From positions 4,291,800 to 4,355,799 of the forward strand of contig NZ_CP037920.1 of NCBI RefSeq assembly GCF_007748195.1: DNA of 64,000 nucleotides. Reading direction: 5' to 3'. Below the pieces are notes generated by a model. It saw nothing but the letters and a program-made list of their open reading frames with translations. It had not been told where the DNA came from and ran no database searches. The position numbers and the translations under genes were made by a program. Within the stretch, counting starts at the first letter, position 1; every line of letters begins with the position of its first letter. Source of the stretch: Gimesia aquarii (GTDB taxonomy: Bacteria; Planctomycetota; Planctomycetia; Planctomycetales; Planctomycetaceae). This document shows, in pieces, positions 18,396 through 27,846 of this stretch.

Positions 18396-18431
18396 GCCGG
18401 CAGTACATCACAGAGATACTGCCGGCTTTTA
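18396..18431 (+). terminator. rho-independent terminator after the first DUF1559 gene
   Basis: A perfect 10-bp stem, GCCGGCAGTA (18396-18405) with TACTGCCGGC (18417-18426), has an 11-base loop and is followed by TTTTAAT. Confidence 0.88.
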
Positions 18432-18476
18432 ATCCCCTCTTTCAAACACTCTATACGATTCTGAGAGTGCGTGACG

Positions 18477-18914
18477 ATGATACGACTGATTTTATCTCTG
18501 GTTTTGACTACATTCTTACTTCTTTCCTGCAAAAGTCCTGAAGAACCTTTCACAAAAAAGACCTATCCTGTTAAAGGGAAAATCATGGTCGATGGAAAGG
18601 AACCTGACTTCCCCCTTCAGATCACCTGCCACAATACTGGCGAAATCGACACGGAACATCCCACTGCCTCTGGAAGTATCTCCAAGCGAGGTGGTACATT
18701 CGAACTTTCAACTTATACTACCGGTGATGGAATCCCTCCAGGTGACTATGTTTTAACATTCGTCTGGAAGAAATTTGATGTAATGTCGCGTAGTTATACC
18801 GGCCCCGATAAACTCAATAAGCGCTACGACGAACCTGAAAAATCGGATATTAAGTTTTCTGTCGTCGAAGGAAAGCCAACCGATCTCGGGATCATTGAAT
18901 TAACGACAAAATAG
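18477..18914 (+). CDS. small secreted lipoprotein, carboxypeptidase-regulatory-like
   Basis: The N-terminus 'MIRLILSLVLTTFLLLSC' is a lipoprotein signal with the lipobox LLSC, lipidation expected at Cys18. The mature part (about 128 residues) has 'YPVKGKIMVDGKEP' and 'GDGIPPGDYVLTFVWKK', the layout of small beta-sandwich lipoproteins that planctomycetes encode next to DUF1559 genes. I chose the ATG at 18477; an in-frame GTG at 18471 would add two residues. It follows the DUF1559 terminator by about 45 bases and so probably has its own promoter or depends on read-through. No enzymatic motif; role unknown. Confidence 0.78.
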   Translation: MIRLILSLVLTTFLLLSCKSPEEPFTKKTYPVKGKIMVDGKEPDFPLQITCHNTGEIDTEHPTASGSISKRGGTFELSTYTTGDGIPPGDYVLTFVWKKFDVMSRSYTGPDKLNKRYDEPEKSDIKFSVVEGKPTDLGIIELTTK

Positions 18915-19015
18915 CTAGGCTCCTTCTCTACTAGTTAACCAGATAAGAAAAACGACCAGTCATTAGGATTTAAACGGTCCTAAAATAATATCATTAACAC
19001 AACTTCTAGATTGAG

Positions 19016-20353
19016 ATGATTACTATGTTCTTACGAGTCGTTACAAGCCTGTTGGTAATCACACTCTGCACATCATTCATTTCGGCAGAGAGTTCCAATA
19101 TTCCCGCGTCATTGAGAGATGCCAAGGAGATTCCTGAAGCATTTTTCAAATATATCGAACGAGAAGAACCAGAGTATAAGTGGGAAATTCACGATTCATT
19201 TTCTCATGAGGGCGTTACCGCTTATCCCGTCGAATTGACATCTCAAACCTGGCAGGGAATCACCTGGAAGCACTGGTTGTATATCTTTGAACCGGATGAC
19301 GTTCGCATCAACAGCAAGGTTTTATTGTTCGTAACAGGTGGCAGTAATGGATCTCGTCCGAATGAAAAACGACTCAAGCCCGCATTTTTGCTGGCAAAAG
19401 CAACTGGTGCCCGAATCGCTTTACTCACACAGGTTCCCAATCAGCCTCTATTCGATGGCAAGAAGGAAGATGATCTGATTACAGAAACCTGGTTGCGTTA
19501 TCTGAAAACCGGCGACGAAAACTGGCCACTGCTGTTCCCTATGGCTAAGAGCGCAGTGAAAGCCATGGATGCGATTCAGGAAATCGCCTTAGAGAAACGA
19601 AACCTTGCAATCGACGGTTTTGTCATTACAGGGGCGTCCAAACGCGGATGGACAAGTTGGCTAACCCCGGTTGTAGACAAGCGAATCATCGCTACTGCGC
19701 CAATCGTCATTGACACACTCAATTTCCGCAAGCAGATGAAGCATCAAATTGCGACCTGGGGCAAATACAGCGAACAAATCATCGATTACACAAGTAAAGG
19801 ACTGATCGTAGAAGGCAAAGAAAATGCCCGAGAAAAACACCTCCGCCTGATGATGGACCCTTACACCTATCGACAACAGATCAAAATCCCCAAATTGCTC
19901 GTGAATGGCACCAATGACCCATACTGGGTGGTTGATGCCATGCGTTTTTACTGGTCAGATCTGGTCGGACCCAAATATATCCTCCAGGTTCCCAACGCCG
20001 GTCATGGCCTAGGGGATGGAGTCGAGTATGCCCTGCAGACAATCGGCGCGTTTTTCATTCATGCTGCCACAGGAAAAGAACTTCCTGCTATCAAATGGGA
20101 TAACACCAACGAATATGAATTAAAACTGACATGTATCAATAAACCAGCGCAGGTCCGAGTCTGGAGCGCCTACTCAGAAGACAAAGATTTCCGCGACGCA
20201 GAATGGACCTCCAAAGAAGTGAGCCCAGAAGACAATGTATATCTAGCTAAAATAAGCAAACCTGAAAAAGGTCATGTCGCCTATTACATGGAAGCAGTCT
20301 ACTCAATAGGTCAAATCCCTTTTTCATTATGTACTATCACAACATCTAAATAA
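19016..20353 (+). CDS. PhoPQ-activated pathogenicity-related (PqaA-like) alpha/beta hydrolase
   Basis: A 445-residue exported protein; the first 25 residues (LRVVTSLLVITLCTSFISA) form a signal peptide. The body matches the PhoPQ-related family: 'WKHWLYIFEPD', 'LLFVTGGSNG', and the nucleophile elbow 'TGASKRGWTSWL' with Ser208. Asp301 in 'VNGTNDPYWV' and His330 in 'VPNAGHGLGD' complete an apparent catalytic triad. A short beta-rich C-terminal domain follows ('VRVWSAYSEDKDFRDAEW'). The substrate is not known for the family; despite the name it is common in environmental planctomycetes. ATG at 19016 or 19025 is possible. It is flanked by gaps and seems monocistronic. Confidence 0.88.
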   Translation: MITMFLRVVTSLLVITLCTSFISAESSNIPASLRDAKEIPEAFFKYIEREEPEYKWEIHDSFSHEGVTAYPVELTSQTWQGITWKHWLYIFEPDDVRINSKVLLFVTGGSNGSRPNEKRLKPAFLLAKATGARIALLTQVPNQPLFDGKKEDDLITETWLRYLKTGDENWPLLFPMAKSAVKAMDAIQEIALEKRNLAIDGFVITGASKRGWTSWLTPVVDKRIIATAPIVIDTLNFRKQMKHQIATWGKYSEQIIDYTSKGLIVEGKENAREKHLRLMMDPYTYRQQIKIPKLLVNGTNDPYWVVDAMRFYWSDLVGPKYILQVPNAGHGLGDGVEYALQTIGAFFIHAATGKELPAIKWDNTNEYELKLTCINKPAQVRVWSAYSEDKDFRDAEWTSKEVSPEDNVYLAKISKPEKGHVAYYMEAVYSIGQIPFSLCTITTSK

Positions 20354-20534
20354 CCCACTCTTCCCCAATTCTTTATTTCCATTAACGGAGGCTCTTTTTA
20401 AAAATAATCAGAGAAGATTTCTTTTTCGATCTATTAGTTTTGTTTTTGAATGTTAAGATAATGTGTAGAGGTTGTTAGCCTCTCGGAAGAAACTGATAGA
20501 AGGAACGTATTTTAGTGGTGAAAGGAACAGCCAC

Positions 20535-20852
20535 ATGAAGAAGAAATCCCTCGCCCCCTCTTCAAAAGTCATGCCCCCCAAAACCGCTGCAGATCGGACC
20601 TCCGCACTACAGCTAAGTGATCCTCATTCTCTGGAATGCGAGATCCAACATGCATTGGCACTGGATTCCGATGTTTGTCTGAATTCCCTAGTAGTCCGTC
20701 GCACTAAAAACGGAGTCTGCCTCGAAGGAGTTCTGGAATTTGATGATGAATGTCCAGATATCTGCAAGAGAGTTCGAGCTCTCACCGGAGTTGAAGAGGT
20801 TATTAATCATTTACTGGTTAAAAAGCGTATGCCTCTCCCTCCCAAAGGGTAA
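20535..20852 (+). CDS. small BON-like domain protein
   Basis: From the ATG at 20535, preceded by AAAGGAA, the protein has 105 residues. A longer frame starts at a TTG at 20472 but has no ribosome-binding site. The second half, 'LECEIQHALALDSDVCLNSLVVRRTKNGVCLEGVLEF' followed by 'DICKRVRALTGVEEVINHLLV', has the alpha-beta-beta-alpha-beta plan of a BON domain, which tends to bind phospholipid or mediate contacts between proteins. There is no signal peptide, so a cytosolic location is likely. Three cysteines are present. Function unknown. Confidence 0.7.
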   Translation: MKKKSLAPSSKVMPPKTAADRTSALQLSDPHSLECEIQHALALDSDVCLNSLVVRRTKNGVCLEGVLEFDDECPDICKRVRALTGVEEVINHLLVKKRMPLPPKG

Positions 20853-21187
20853 AACTCATCGTTGAATTCTCAACTGTGGTTCTGTAATCAGGTTGAATCT
20901 TACGTGAGTCTCTTCAGCACCTTGAGAGCTGTTAATCAATTGTTATTTTGACAAAAATTGAAAATTCCTCTGTGCGCCGATTGTCACATCTGATAAGTTT
21001 CGCGAATCTACTTCGCTGTTTTAGGTGTCCTCAATACATTGAAACACATCCTCAACCGTAACATCCTTTTCGGACGCCCAAATTAAATTTTTTACTTCTA
21101 TACCTGACCATTGCAATAATTCATGAAGAATTCAGCAACTGTTAAAGGTACAAATTGAAGCACTTATCAGTAGCAAGGAAGGCCACT
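20853..21187 (+). other. intergenic region, no gene seen
   Basis: 335 bases before the rimI-like gene, AT-rich around 20940 and 21085. No terminator, tRNA or repeat was recognised; promoters for the downstream gene presumably lie here. Confidence 0.4.
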
Positions 21188-21739
21188 ATGAGTCTCAATA
21201 AACATTCTAATCAGGATCTCATGGTTCAAATTCGCTGGCTGATCCGGAGGGATATGCCAGAGGTTCTTCAAATCGAGCAGGAAAGTTTTGAGTATACCTG
21301 GACCGAAGAGTATTTTCTCAGCTGCTTGAGACAAAGAAACTGTATTGGGATGGTGGCAGAATATAATCACCAGATTGTAGGATTCATGATTTATGAACTT
21401 CATAAGTCGATGATTCAGGTATTGAATTTTGCTGTTGCACCTGAATATAGGCAACAGGGCATCGGTCGCCAAATGGTCCAACGGGTGATTGATAAACTTT
21501 CTCAACAACGTCGCCGAGAAATTACACTCGAAGTCCGAGAAACCAACCTTGAAGCGCAACTGTTTTTCCGTAAGATGGATTTTCGTGCTGTCTCTGTATT
21601 ACGAAATTACTTTGAAGATGCGGAAGAAGACGCCTACGTTTTGCAATACCGCTTAGAACGTTCAGAACAGGATTTCGCCCCAGGGCTCTCACCCAAAAAT
21701 CGAATCAGTAATTATCTCGACGCTTCAGATGCCGCTTGA
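21188..21739 (+). CDS. rimI: GNAT acetyltransferase, RimI-like (ribosomal protein alanine N-acetyltransferase)
   Basis: GNAT enzymes transfer acetyl from acetyl-CoA to amines; RimI acetylates the N-terminal Ala of protein S18. The acetyl-CoA motif is 'NFAVAPEYRQQGIGRQMVQ' (residues about 80-98), preceded by 'IVGFMIYEL' and followed by 'LEVRETNLEAQLFFRKMDF', with a tyrosine (Y108-type 'LRNYF') near the end as in RimI. I start at the ATG at 21188 because AAGGAAGG lies 6 bases upstream; a TTG at 21155 would add 11 residues. The 183-residue length is slightly longer than RimI (about 150), with an extra C-terminal tail. Identity as RimI rather than another GNAT is probable, not certain. Confidence 0.8.
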   Translation: MSLNKHSNQDLMVQIRWLIRRDMPEVLQIEQESFEYTWTEEYFLSCLRQRNCIGMVAEYNHQIVGFMIYELHKSMIQVLNFAVAPEYRQQGIGRQMVQRVIDKLSQQRRREITLEVRETNLEAQLFFRKMDFRAVSVLRNYFEDAEEDAYVLQYRLERSEQDFAPGLSPKNRISNYLDASDAA

Positions 21740-21823
21740 ATTGATTAACAAAAGCGCGTTCAACAAATCCATAGCGATATTTGATCCATTCATTGGCATT
21801 AAACTCTAAAAAAAGACGTTTTC

Positions 21824-21835
21824 CCCGAATTCGGG
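21824..21835. repeat. perfect 12-bp palindrome at the start of the UvrA-like gene
   Basis: CCCGAATTCGGG is a perfect palindrome ending three bases before the ATG at 21839, where a ribosome-binding site would be expected. It has the form of a dimeric operator, but there is only one copy and chance is possible. Confidence 0.3.
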
Positions 21836-21838
21836 CTA

Positions 21839-24457
21839 ATGGCAAAACAGTCACCACGCGAATCTTCTTCCATTCAACCAACATCAATGATTCAATTGCG
21901 TGGCATTCGGGTCCATAACCTGAAAAGTATCGACCTGGATCTTCCCTTAAATCAGCTGACTGTCATCTGTGGAGTCAGTGGCTCAGGCAAAACCAGCCTT
22001 GCGTTTGATACGCTTTACGCTGAAGGCCAAAGGCGTTACATCGAAACGCTCTCCACATCTGCCCGGCAGCACCTCAATCAGCTCCCTAAACCCGATGCTG
22101 ATCACATCGACCACATCCCACCTGCCATCGCACTCAAACAAAACACTCGGAAGTATTCTACGGCTAAAGCTATCGAACCGACTGTCGCAACCGAGTCAGG
22201 CATTCATCACTATCTGCGTTTACTTTATACATCGCTCGGCAAGATCTGTTGTCCCGATTGTCAACTGCCCGTGAATCCTCAATCTCCTGAATCTGTCTTT
22301 GCATTCATAAAAACTCTTCCAGCTGGTACCCGATATCAAATTGGGTTCCCTATTACCAAGACAGCGGAACGGTCGACAGCTGAGGTTGTTGAAGATTTAA
22401 CTCGCGAGGGGCTTACACGTGTTATTATCAATCACGAAACTGTGAACTTGTCAGACAGCTTCACTCATGTCGATGAGGAATGGGATGATTTTTTGGTCGT
22501 TCTTGACCGCCTGAATACCAAAAGCCTCGACGAGCAACGTGTCTTGGACAGCCTGGAAATCGCGTTTCAGGAATCTTCTGGACTCGCGACGATACTAGTT
22601 GAACAAACGGAACTAGTGCAGTCCGATATTGGGTTCCCCTTTATTATCGATCAGAAAACATGGTTTCGATTTGACTTCTCAACGGAATTAATCTGCCCTC
22701 AATGCAGTAAACAGTTTATTTTTCCCGAGCCACAGCTTTTCAATTTTTACAGCCCGACAGGAGCCTGTCCGCTTTGTCAAGGATCGGGGGTTGTTTCAGA
22801 TCCCCAAGCTCATCCCAAAACAACTAAGATCTGTTCAGCCTGCAATGGGAGTCGGTTGAATGAATCAGCACTTGCAGTACACGTACAAAATTCCCATCTC
22901 GATCAACTTTGCCAACACTCGATTCTGGAACTTGTTGACTGGTTTCAAAACCTGATTCAGAGCTTAAGTGCTCCCATTCAACAGAGCCTGTCACCCATAT
23001 TCCGTGAGATCAAGGACCGTTTAGCCCTGTTAAACGAATTGGGAGTCAGCTATCTCACCTTAAACAGATCGGTCCGAACCCTCTCTGGCGGAGAGAGTCA
23101 ACGAATCACATTGGCATCTGTTTTATCCTCGAGCCTTGTAAATACGCTTTATGTACTAGACGAACCTTCGTCAGGACTCCATCCTGCCGATAATGATCGC
23201 GTGATTTCTGTGCTTCACAAACTACGTGACTTAAAAAATACCCTCGTTGTAGTGGAGCATGATGCAGAATTCATAAGAACTGCCGATCACATCGTGGAAT
23301 TGGGTCCTGCTGCGGGCAAAGCAGGGGGGGAAGTTGTTTTTGAAGGTGGATATAAGAAGTTAATCGCAACTACAGCTACACCTACAAGTAATTTCCTGAA
23401 TACTCCCTCAATCAAAACTTTGAAATCGGCTCCCAGAAATGAAGCGTCCCAATGCCTCACACTCTATGATGTCACTCAAAATAATCTCAAAAACCTGACC
23501 GTTTCATTCCCTTTGGGGCAATTATCCGTAGTCACAGGTATCAGCGGTAGTGGAAAAAGTAGTCTGATTGAGCAAACATTGTTTCCTGTGCTCTCTGACA
23601 TGATGACCGAATCCACAACTGCTGAGACATTTTCATTCTGCCAATCAATTAAGGGCGTTGAACAAATTGATGAAGTGATTTTACTTGATCAAGCTCACGT
23701 CGGTCAAACATCACGTAGCATACCGGCGACGTATCTCAATCTGTTCGATGATATCAGGGCTGTTTTTGCCCAAACAGCCGACGCGAAATTACGTAACCTC
23801 TCCCCAAAACACTTCAGTTTTAATAGCAAAAACGGTGGCCGCTGCCCCGAATGCAAAGGAACTGGATTGATAGACATCGATTTACAATTTCTGGGTGACC
23901 TCACGATGGTCTGCCAGGAATGTCATGGTAAGCGTTATCAACGAGAATTGCTGGAAATCAAATACCGTAAACTTAATATCGCCGAAGTGTTAGCCTTAAC
24001 CGTTGATGAAGCCTTCCCTTTTTTCAGAGGCCAAGTGGCTTTACAGAAGAAGCTAAAACAACTGAAAGATGTGGGTCTGGGCTATCTCCCGTTAGGGCAA
24101 CCGGTATCTTCGCTCTCTGGTGGTGAATGCCAACGCTTGAAACTGGCGGCCTATTTAACCACAACGAGCCGCAACAAAACGCTGTTTCTGATGAATGAAC
24201 CCACGTGTGGCTTGCACCCCCTTGATGTGAAACATGTATTGAACTGCTTTGAACATTTACTGTCGGCAGGACACTCCTTCATTGTCATTGAACATAATCT
24301 GCAGGTCGTCTCAAATGCTGACCATATCATTGACCTTGGACCAGGAGCCGGAGAGCAGGGAGGGAGTATTGTCGTTACAGGAACGCCTAGTGAAGTTGCT
24401 TTACACCCGACATCTTATACTGGAATGGCGCTCAAACAACTGACGACTACGAATTGA
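21839..24457 (+). CDS. UvrA-like ABC ATPase (UvrA paralogue lacking the insertion domain)
   Basis: UvrA is the damage sensor of nucleotide-excision repair. This 872-residue protein has both ABC modules: Walker A 'GVSGSGKTS' and 'GISGSGKSS', signatures 'LSGGESQRITLAS' and 'LSGGECQRLKLAA', and zinc modules CPQC...CPLC and CPEC...CQEC. The UvrB-binding region between 'CCPDCQ' and 'CPQC' is present. Two oddities: the ~100-residue insertion domain of classic UvrA, between 'CQGSGV' and 'CSACNGSRL', is cut to about 15 residues, and the second Walker B reads 'LFLMNEPTCGLH', with Asn786 where Asp is expected. It converges on uvrB with a 14-base gap. I read it as a divergent UvrA-family paralogue (UvrA2/drug-resistance type possible); no ribosome-binding site is clear. 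Confidence 0.88.
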   Translation: MAKQSPRESSSIQPTSMIQLRGIRVHNLKSIDLDLPLNQLTVICGVSGSGKTSLAFDTLYAEGQRRYIETLSTSARQHLNQLPKPDADHIDHIPPAIALKQNTRKYSTAKAIEPTVATESGIHHYLRLLYTSLGKICCPDCQLPVNPQSPESVFAFIKTLPAGTRYQIGFPITKTAERSTAEVVEDLTREGLTRVIINHETVNLSDSFTHVDEEWDDFLVVLDRLNTKSLDEQRVLDSLEIAFQESSGLATILVEQTELVQSDIGFPFIIDQKTWFRFDFSTELICPQCSKQFIFPEPQLFNFYSPTGACPLCQGSGVVSDPQAHPKTTKICSACNGSRLNESALAVHVQNSHLDQLCQHSILELVDWFQNLIQSLSAPIQQSLSPIFREIKDRLALLNELGVSYLTLNRSVRTLSGGESQRITLASVLSSSLVNTLYVLDEPSSGLHPADNDRVISVLHKLRDLKNTLVVVEHDAEFIRTADHIVELGPAAGKAGGEVVFEGGYKKLIATTATPTSNFLNTPSIKTLKSAPRNEASQCLTLYDVTQNNLKNLTVSFPLGQLSVVTGISGSGKSSLIEQTLFPVLSDMMTESTTAETFSFCQSIKGVEQIDEVILLDQAHVGQTSRSIPATYLNLFDDIRAVFAQTADAKLRNLSPKHFSFNSKNGGRCPECKGTGLIDIDLQFLGDLTMVCQECHGKRYQRELLEIKYRKLNIAEVLALTVDEAFPFFRGQVALQKKLKQLKDVGLGYLPLGQPVSSLSGGECQRLKLAAYLTTTSRNKTLFLMNEPTCGLHPLDVKHVLNCFEHLLSAGHSFIVIEHNLQVVSNADHIIDLGPGAGEQGGSIVVTGTPSEVALHPTSYTGMALKQLTTTN

Positions 24458-24471
24458 AAACACGATTCATG

Positions 24472-26517
24472 TTATTTTCTACGTCGCTGCCGTTTTCTTT
24501 TTTTTCCGCCGCGCGATGCTTTCCCTTTTTTAGGTCTACCCGATGATCCACCTTGATTCTTAAGATCGTCTATCCGATCGCGTAACAACGCAGCCCGCTC
24601 AAACTCCAGTTGATCTGCGGCTTCCAACATTTCTTTTTCCAATTCACCCAAAAATTCTTGCGTGATGTACTCTGACTCATCTGAAAAACCCACAGACTCA
24701 CGAACGAACTGCCGCGCTTCTACTTCTTCTTCAATTCCCCGTTTGATCGCCTTTTTAATGGTCTCTGGTGTAATCCCGTGCTCTAGATTATACTCTTGCT
24801 GAATTTTGCGACGTCGTTCTGTTTCGTCAATGGCATTCTGCATGCTGTTTGTGACTCGATCAGCATACAAAATCACTTCTGCATTAACATGCCTGGCAGA
24901 GCGACCAATGGTTTGGACCAGACTGGTTTCACTTCGTAAAAATCCTTCCTTATCTGCATCTAATATAGCAACCAGAGAAACTTCGGGAATATCTAATCCT
25001 TCCCGTAAGAGATTGATACCTACAACGACATCATATTGTTTTTCTCGTAGCCCTCTCAAAATTTCGACACGTTCGAATGCATCCAATTCGGAATGCAACC
25101 AGGCACAACGAATTCCTTCTTCCTGAAAATATGAAGAAAGATCTTCAGCAAGCCGCTTTGTGAGTGTGGTTACCAAGACACGTTCCTGTACTGCGACGCG
25201 TTTGAGAATTTCTTCTTTCAAATGAGGTACCTGACCACGTGCAGGAACGATTCTTATTGCAGGATCAATCAATCCTGTGGGACGAATCACCTGTTGGATC
25301 ACTTCACCTTCAACACGTTCTAACTCCCAATCACCGGGTGTTGCTGAAACAAAGATTGTCTGCTTGCGGCGTGAATTCCACTCATCGAACGTCAGGGGAC
25401 GGTTATCCAGTGCCATCGGTAGACGAAAACCATGCTCCACAAGATTGGTCTTTCGCGAACGGTCGCCCGCAAACATGGCGCGAACTTGAGAAACGGTCAC
25501 ATGCGATTCATCTACAAACAAAAGGAAGTCTTCAGGAAAAAAGTCCAGTAATGTATCTGGCGGTGACCCTGGTTTCCTGCCTGCTAATGCACGACTGTAA
25601 TTTTCAATCCCGGGACAAAAGCCAACTTCCTCCAACAACTCCATATCGTAGCGCGTTCGTGCACTGAGCCGTTGTGATTCCAGCAATTTGCCTTCATTCT
25701 GCAATACCTTGAGGCGTTCATCCAATTCGTTCTGAATCTCATTGAGCGCCGACTCAATTCGCTCTTGTGGCAAAACAAAATGCTTGGCTGGATAAATATA
25801 TGCTTCATTGACTGTTCTGAGCACTTCCCCCGTCAAGGGGTCAATGACAGCTAAATTTTCGATTTCGTCTCCCCAGAACTCGACCCGATATGCAAATTCT
25901 TCATAAGCGGGCCAACATTCGACTACATCTCCACGAACACGAAACTTTGCCCGTGATAGTTCAACATTGTTTCGGTCGTACTGAATATCAATCAGCTTAC
26001 GCAGCATTTCATCACGGTCGATCTCAACACCGACTCGGAGGGGGATCATCATTTCCAGATAGTCTTTGGGGGACCCCAAGCCATATATGCAACTCACACT
26101 GGCAACGACAATGACATCCCGTCGACTCACCAGTGCACTGGTCGCTAATAAGCGCAGGCGGTCTATTTCGTCATTGATCGATGCATCTTTCTCGATATAA
26201 ATATCCCGCTGAGGAATATACGCTTCCGGTTGATAGTAATCATAGTAACTCACAAAATACGTGACAGCGTTATTCGGAAAGAACTCCTTGAACTCTGAAT
26301 ATAACTGAGCCGCTAGAGTTTTGTTATGAGAGAGAATCAAAGCGGGCCGCCCCAACTCTGCGATCACATTCGCCATTGTGAATGTTTTCCCCGATCCAGT
26401 GACGCCCAGTAGAACTTGTTCTGCTTTTCCCTGCTGAATACCTTTAACCAGACCTTCAATGGCACGGGGCTGATCGCCAGAAGGTTGAAAGTCACTTTGA
26501 AGCTGAAACACAGACAT
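24472..26517 (-). CDS. uvrB: excinuclease ABC subunit UvrB
   Basis: UvrB verifies damage handed over by UvrA and recruits UvrC. Walker A 'GVTGSGKT' (38-45), '[12 protein letters not shown]', the beta-hairpin '[13 protein letters not shown]', '[11 protein letters not shown]' and helicase motif VI 'QTIGRSARH' are all present, and the C-terminal UVR domain reads '[21 protein letters not shown]'. I start at the ATG at 26517 because AAGGA lies 10 bases upstream; the GTG at 26523 would leave only four. The last ~25 residues after the UVR domain are Lys/Arg-rich ([10 protein letters not shown] at the end), an unusual extension. It follows scpA by 214 bases and converges with the UvrA-like gene. Confidence 0.97.
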   Translation of the reverse strand: MSVFQLQSDFQPSGDQPRAIEGLVKGIQQGKAEQVLLGVTGSGKTFTMANVIAELGRPALILSHNKTLAAQLYSEFKEFFPNNAVTYFVSYYDYYQPEAYIPQRDIYIEKDASINDEIDRLRLLATSALVSRRDVIVVASVSCIYGLGSPKDYLEMMIPLRVGVEIDRDEMLRKLIDIQYDRNNVELSRAKFRVRGDVVECWPAYEEFAYRVEFWGDEIENLAVIDPLTGEVLRTVNEAYIYPAKHFVLPQERIESALNEIQNELDERLKVLQNEGKLLESQRLSARTRYDMELLEEVGFCPGIENYSRALAGRKPGSPPDTLLDFFPEDFLLFVDESHVTVSQVRAMFAGDRSRKTNLVEHGFRLPMALDNRPLTFDEWNSRRKQTIFVSATPGDWELERVEGEVIQQVIRPTGLIDPAIRIVPARGQVPHLKEEILKRVAVQERVLVTTLTKRLAEDLSSYFQEEGIRCAWLHSELDAFERVEILRGLREKQYDVVVGINLLREGLDIPEVSLVAILDADKEGFLRSETSLVQTIGRSARHVNAEVILYADRVTNSMQNAIDETERRRKIQQEYNLEHGITPETIKKAIKRGIEEEVEARQFVRESVGFSDESEYITQEFLGELEKEMLEAADQLEFERAALLRDRIDDLKNQGGSSGRPKKGKASRGGKKRKRQRRRK

Positions 26518-26731
26518 GGTCACTAAATCCTTTGGCCCTGCAAATAGCAGAAGGCGCTCTCTGGCGCGGAGGTAGTACAGGGATGTAAGCAGCTATTGTA
26601 AAGAATAGACGCCCCTCAAGGAAAGGGACCAAAGGAGCAGGGAAAACAGCTAACGATCTTCAGAGATGAAAAAATCGGAATCGCTTGATGCAACACGTGT
26701 CCTGTTTTGGCACCTGATCACTCAATATGAT

Positions 26732-27589
26732 TCAGTCTTCCGCGGCAGGTTCATCCAATGAATTTTCCTCTTTGGACGTAACCTCGCCTGGCTGATCTGC
26801 TTCTTCAGTGAGTGTTTCTGACTCTGAAGGATTCAAGCCTTCTTCCGTATCATCCTCTTCAGGCAGAGGAGGCATAATCCAGATTTCGCCATATTCTATC
26901 GGCTGTTCAGCTCGAAACTGATGATGCCGCAGCAACTCCAGAATGGCCAGAAAGATACCAATGATGCGACTGCGAAGTTTCTCACCTTCAAAGAAATCAC
27001 TAAACGCAAGGCGACCTTGTTCACGCACTTTTTCACCGATCCGTTCAACATACGTTGAAATCGGTGTATCATCATAGGTGATACTGGATTCTTCTTCGAC
27101 TTCCTTACGCTTCACAACCCGAGCTAAGGCACTTACCAGATCCCATAGTTCAACTTCTTTAATCAAATCTTCTGAAGGATCTTTACCCGTTTTGGGGCGT
27201 TCATCGGATAACCGCGGATAATGCTCCTGCCATTCAGCGGCATGCTCTTCCAAAGCCGTAGCGGCATCTTTGAATTTTTTATACTCAAGTAACTGCTGGA
27301 TCAAATCACTGCGTGGATCATCGATGACTTCTGCGATTTCTTCTTCTTCCGCGCGGGGCAGAATCATCCGACTTTTAATCTCAGTTAACGTGCTGGCCAT
27401 TACGATAAAATCGCCGACCAAATCCAAATCAATTAATTCCAAGACATCAAGAAACTCATTAAATGATGCCGTGATGGAAGCAATCGGGAAATCAAGAATG
27501 TCGAGTTCATTGCGGCGAATCAAATATAACAGCAGATCCAATGGACCACTGTATATATTGAGATCGACCCGGTATTGAGCAGTCGTCAT
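26732..27589 (-). CDS. scpA: segregation and condensation protein A
   Basis: ScpA is the kleisin that bridges SMC heads and ScpB in chromosome condensation. The N-terminal kleisin motif is clear: 'YSGPLDLLLYLIRRNELDILDFPI', then 'FIVMASTLTEIKSRMILP'. The C-terminal winged-helix part lies around 'FLAILELLRHHQFRAEQ'. The final ~45 residues are very acidic and probably disordered. The 285-residue length is slightly above normal. No scpB or smc is nearby. It is upstream of uvrB on the same strand with a 214-base gap, so the link is loose. Confidence 0.94.
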   Translation of the reverse strand: MTTAQYRVDLNIYSGPLDLLLYLIRRNELDILDFPIASITASFNEFLDVLELIDLDLVGDFIVMASTLTEIKSRMILPRAEEEEIAEVIDDPRSDLIQQLLEYKKFKDAATALEEHAAEWQEHYPRLSDERPKTGKDPSEDLIKEVELWDLVSALARVVKRKEVEEESSITYDDTPISTYVERIGEKVREQGRLAFSDFFEGEKLRSRIIGIFLAILELLRHHQFRAEQPIEYGEIWIMPPLPEEDDTEEGLNPSESETLTEEADQPGEVTSKEENSLDEPAAED

Positions 27590-27785
27590 AGCGAAATTTC
27601 AGGCTCTGTTAGCTGTCGCATTTTCTACGGCTTATCGATAAACCGTTTTCAATCATTAAGTTACAACGAATTGAAAACGTAACATAGTGAATCGTCGGGA
27701 GTCACTATCTTCAATCCAACATTATCGTTATCGTCAGATTAACTGTCACAAATTCAAAGATTCCCCCTGTGAGACTCAGAAATAA

Positions 27786-27818
27786 AAAATCGGCAAGTCG
27801 TTATGACTTGCCGATTTT
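27786..27818 (-). terminator. bidirectional terminator after the GATase-like gene
   Basis: A perfect 14-bp stem, AAAATCGGCAAGTC (27786-27799) with GACTTGCCGATTTT (27805-27818), has a 5-base loop, with A-rich and T-rich arms that give a U-run on either strand. It lies 28 bases after the stop of the minus-strand GATase-like gene. Confidence 0.85.
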
Positions 27819-27846
27819 AAACGCAACAACTCCAGATCACACAAAG

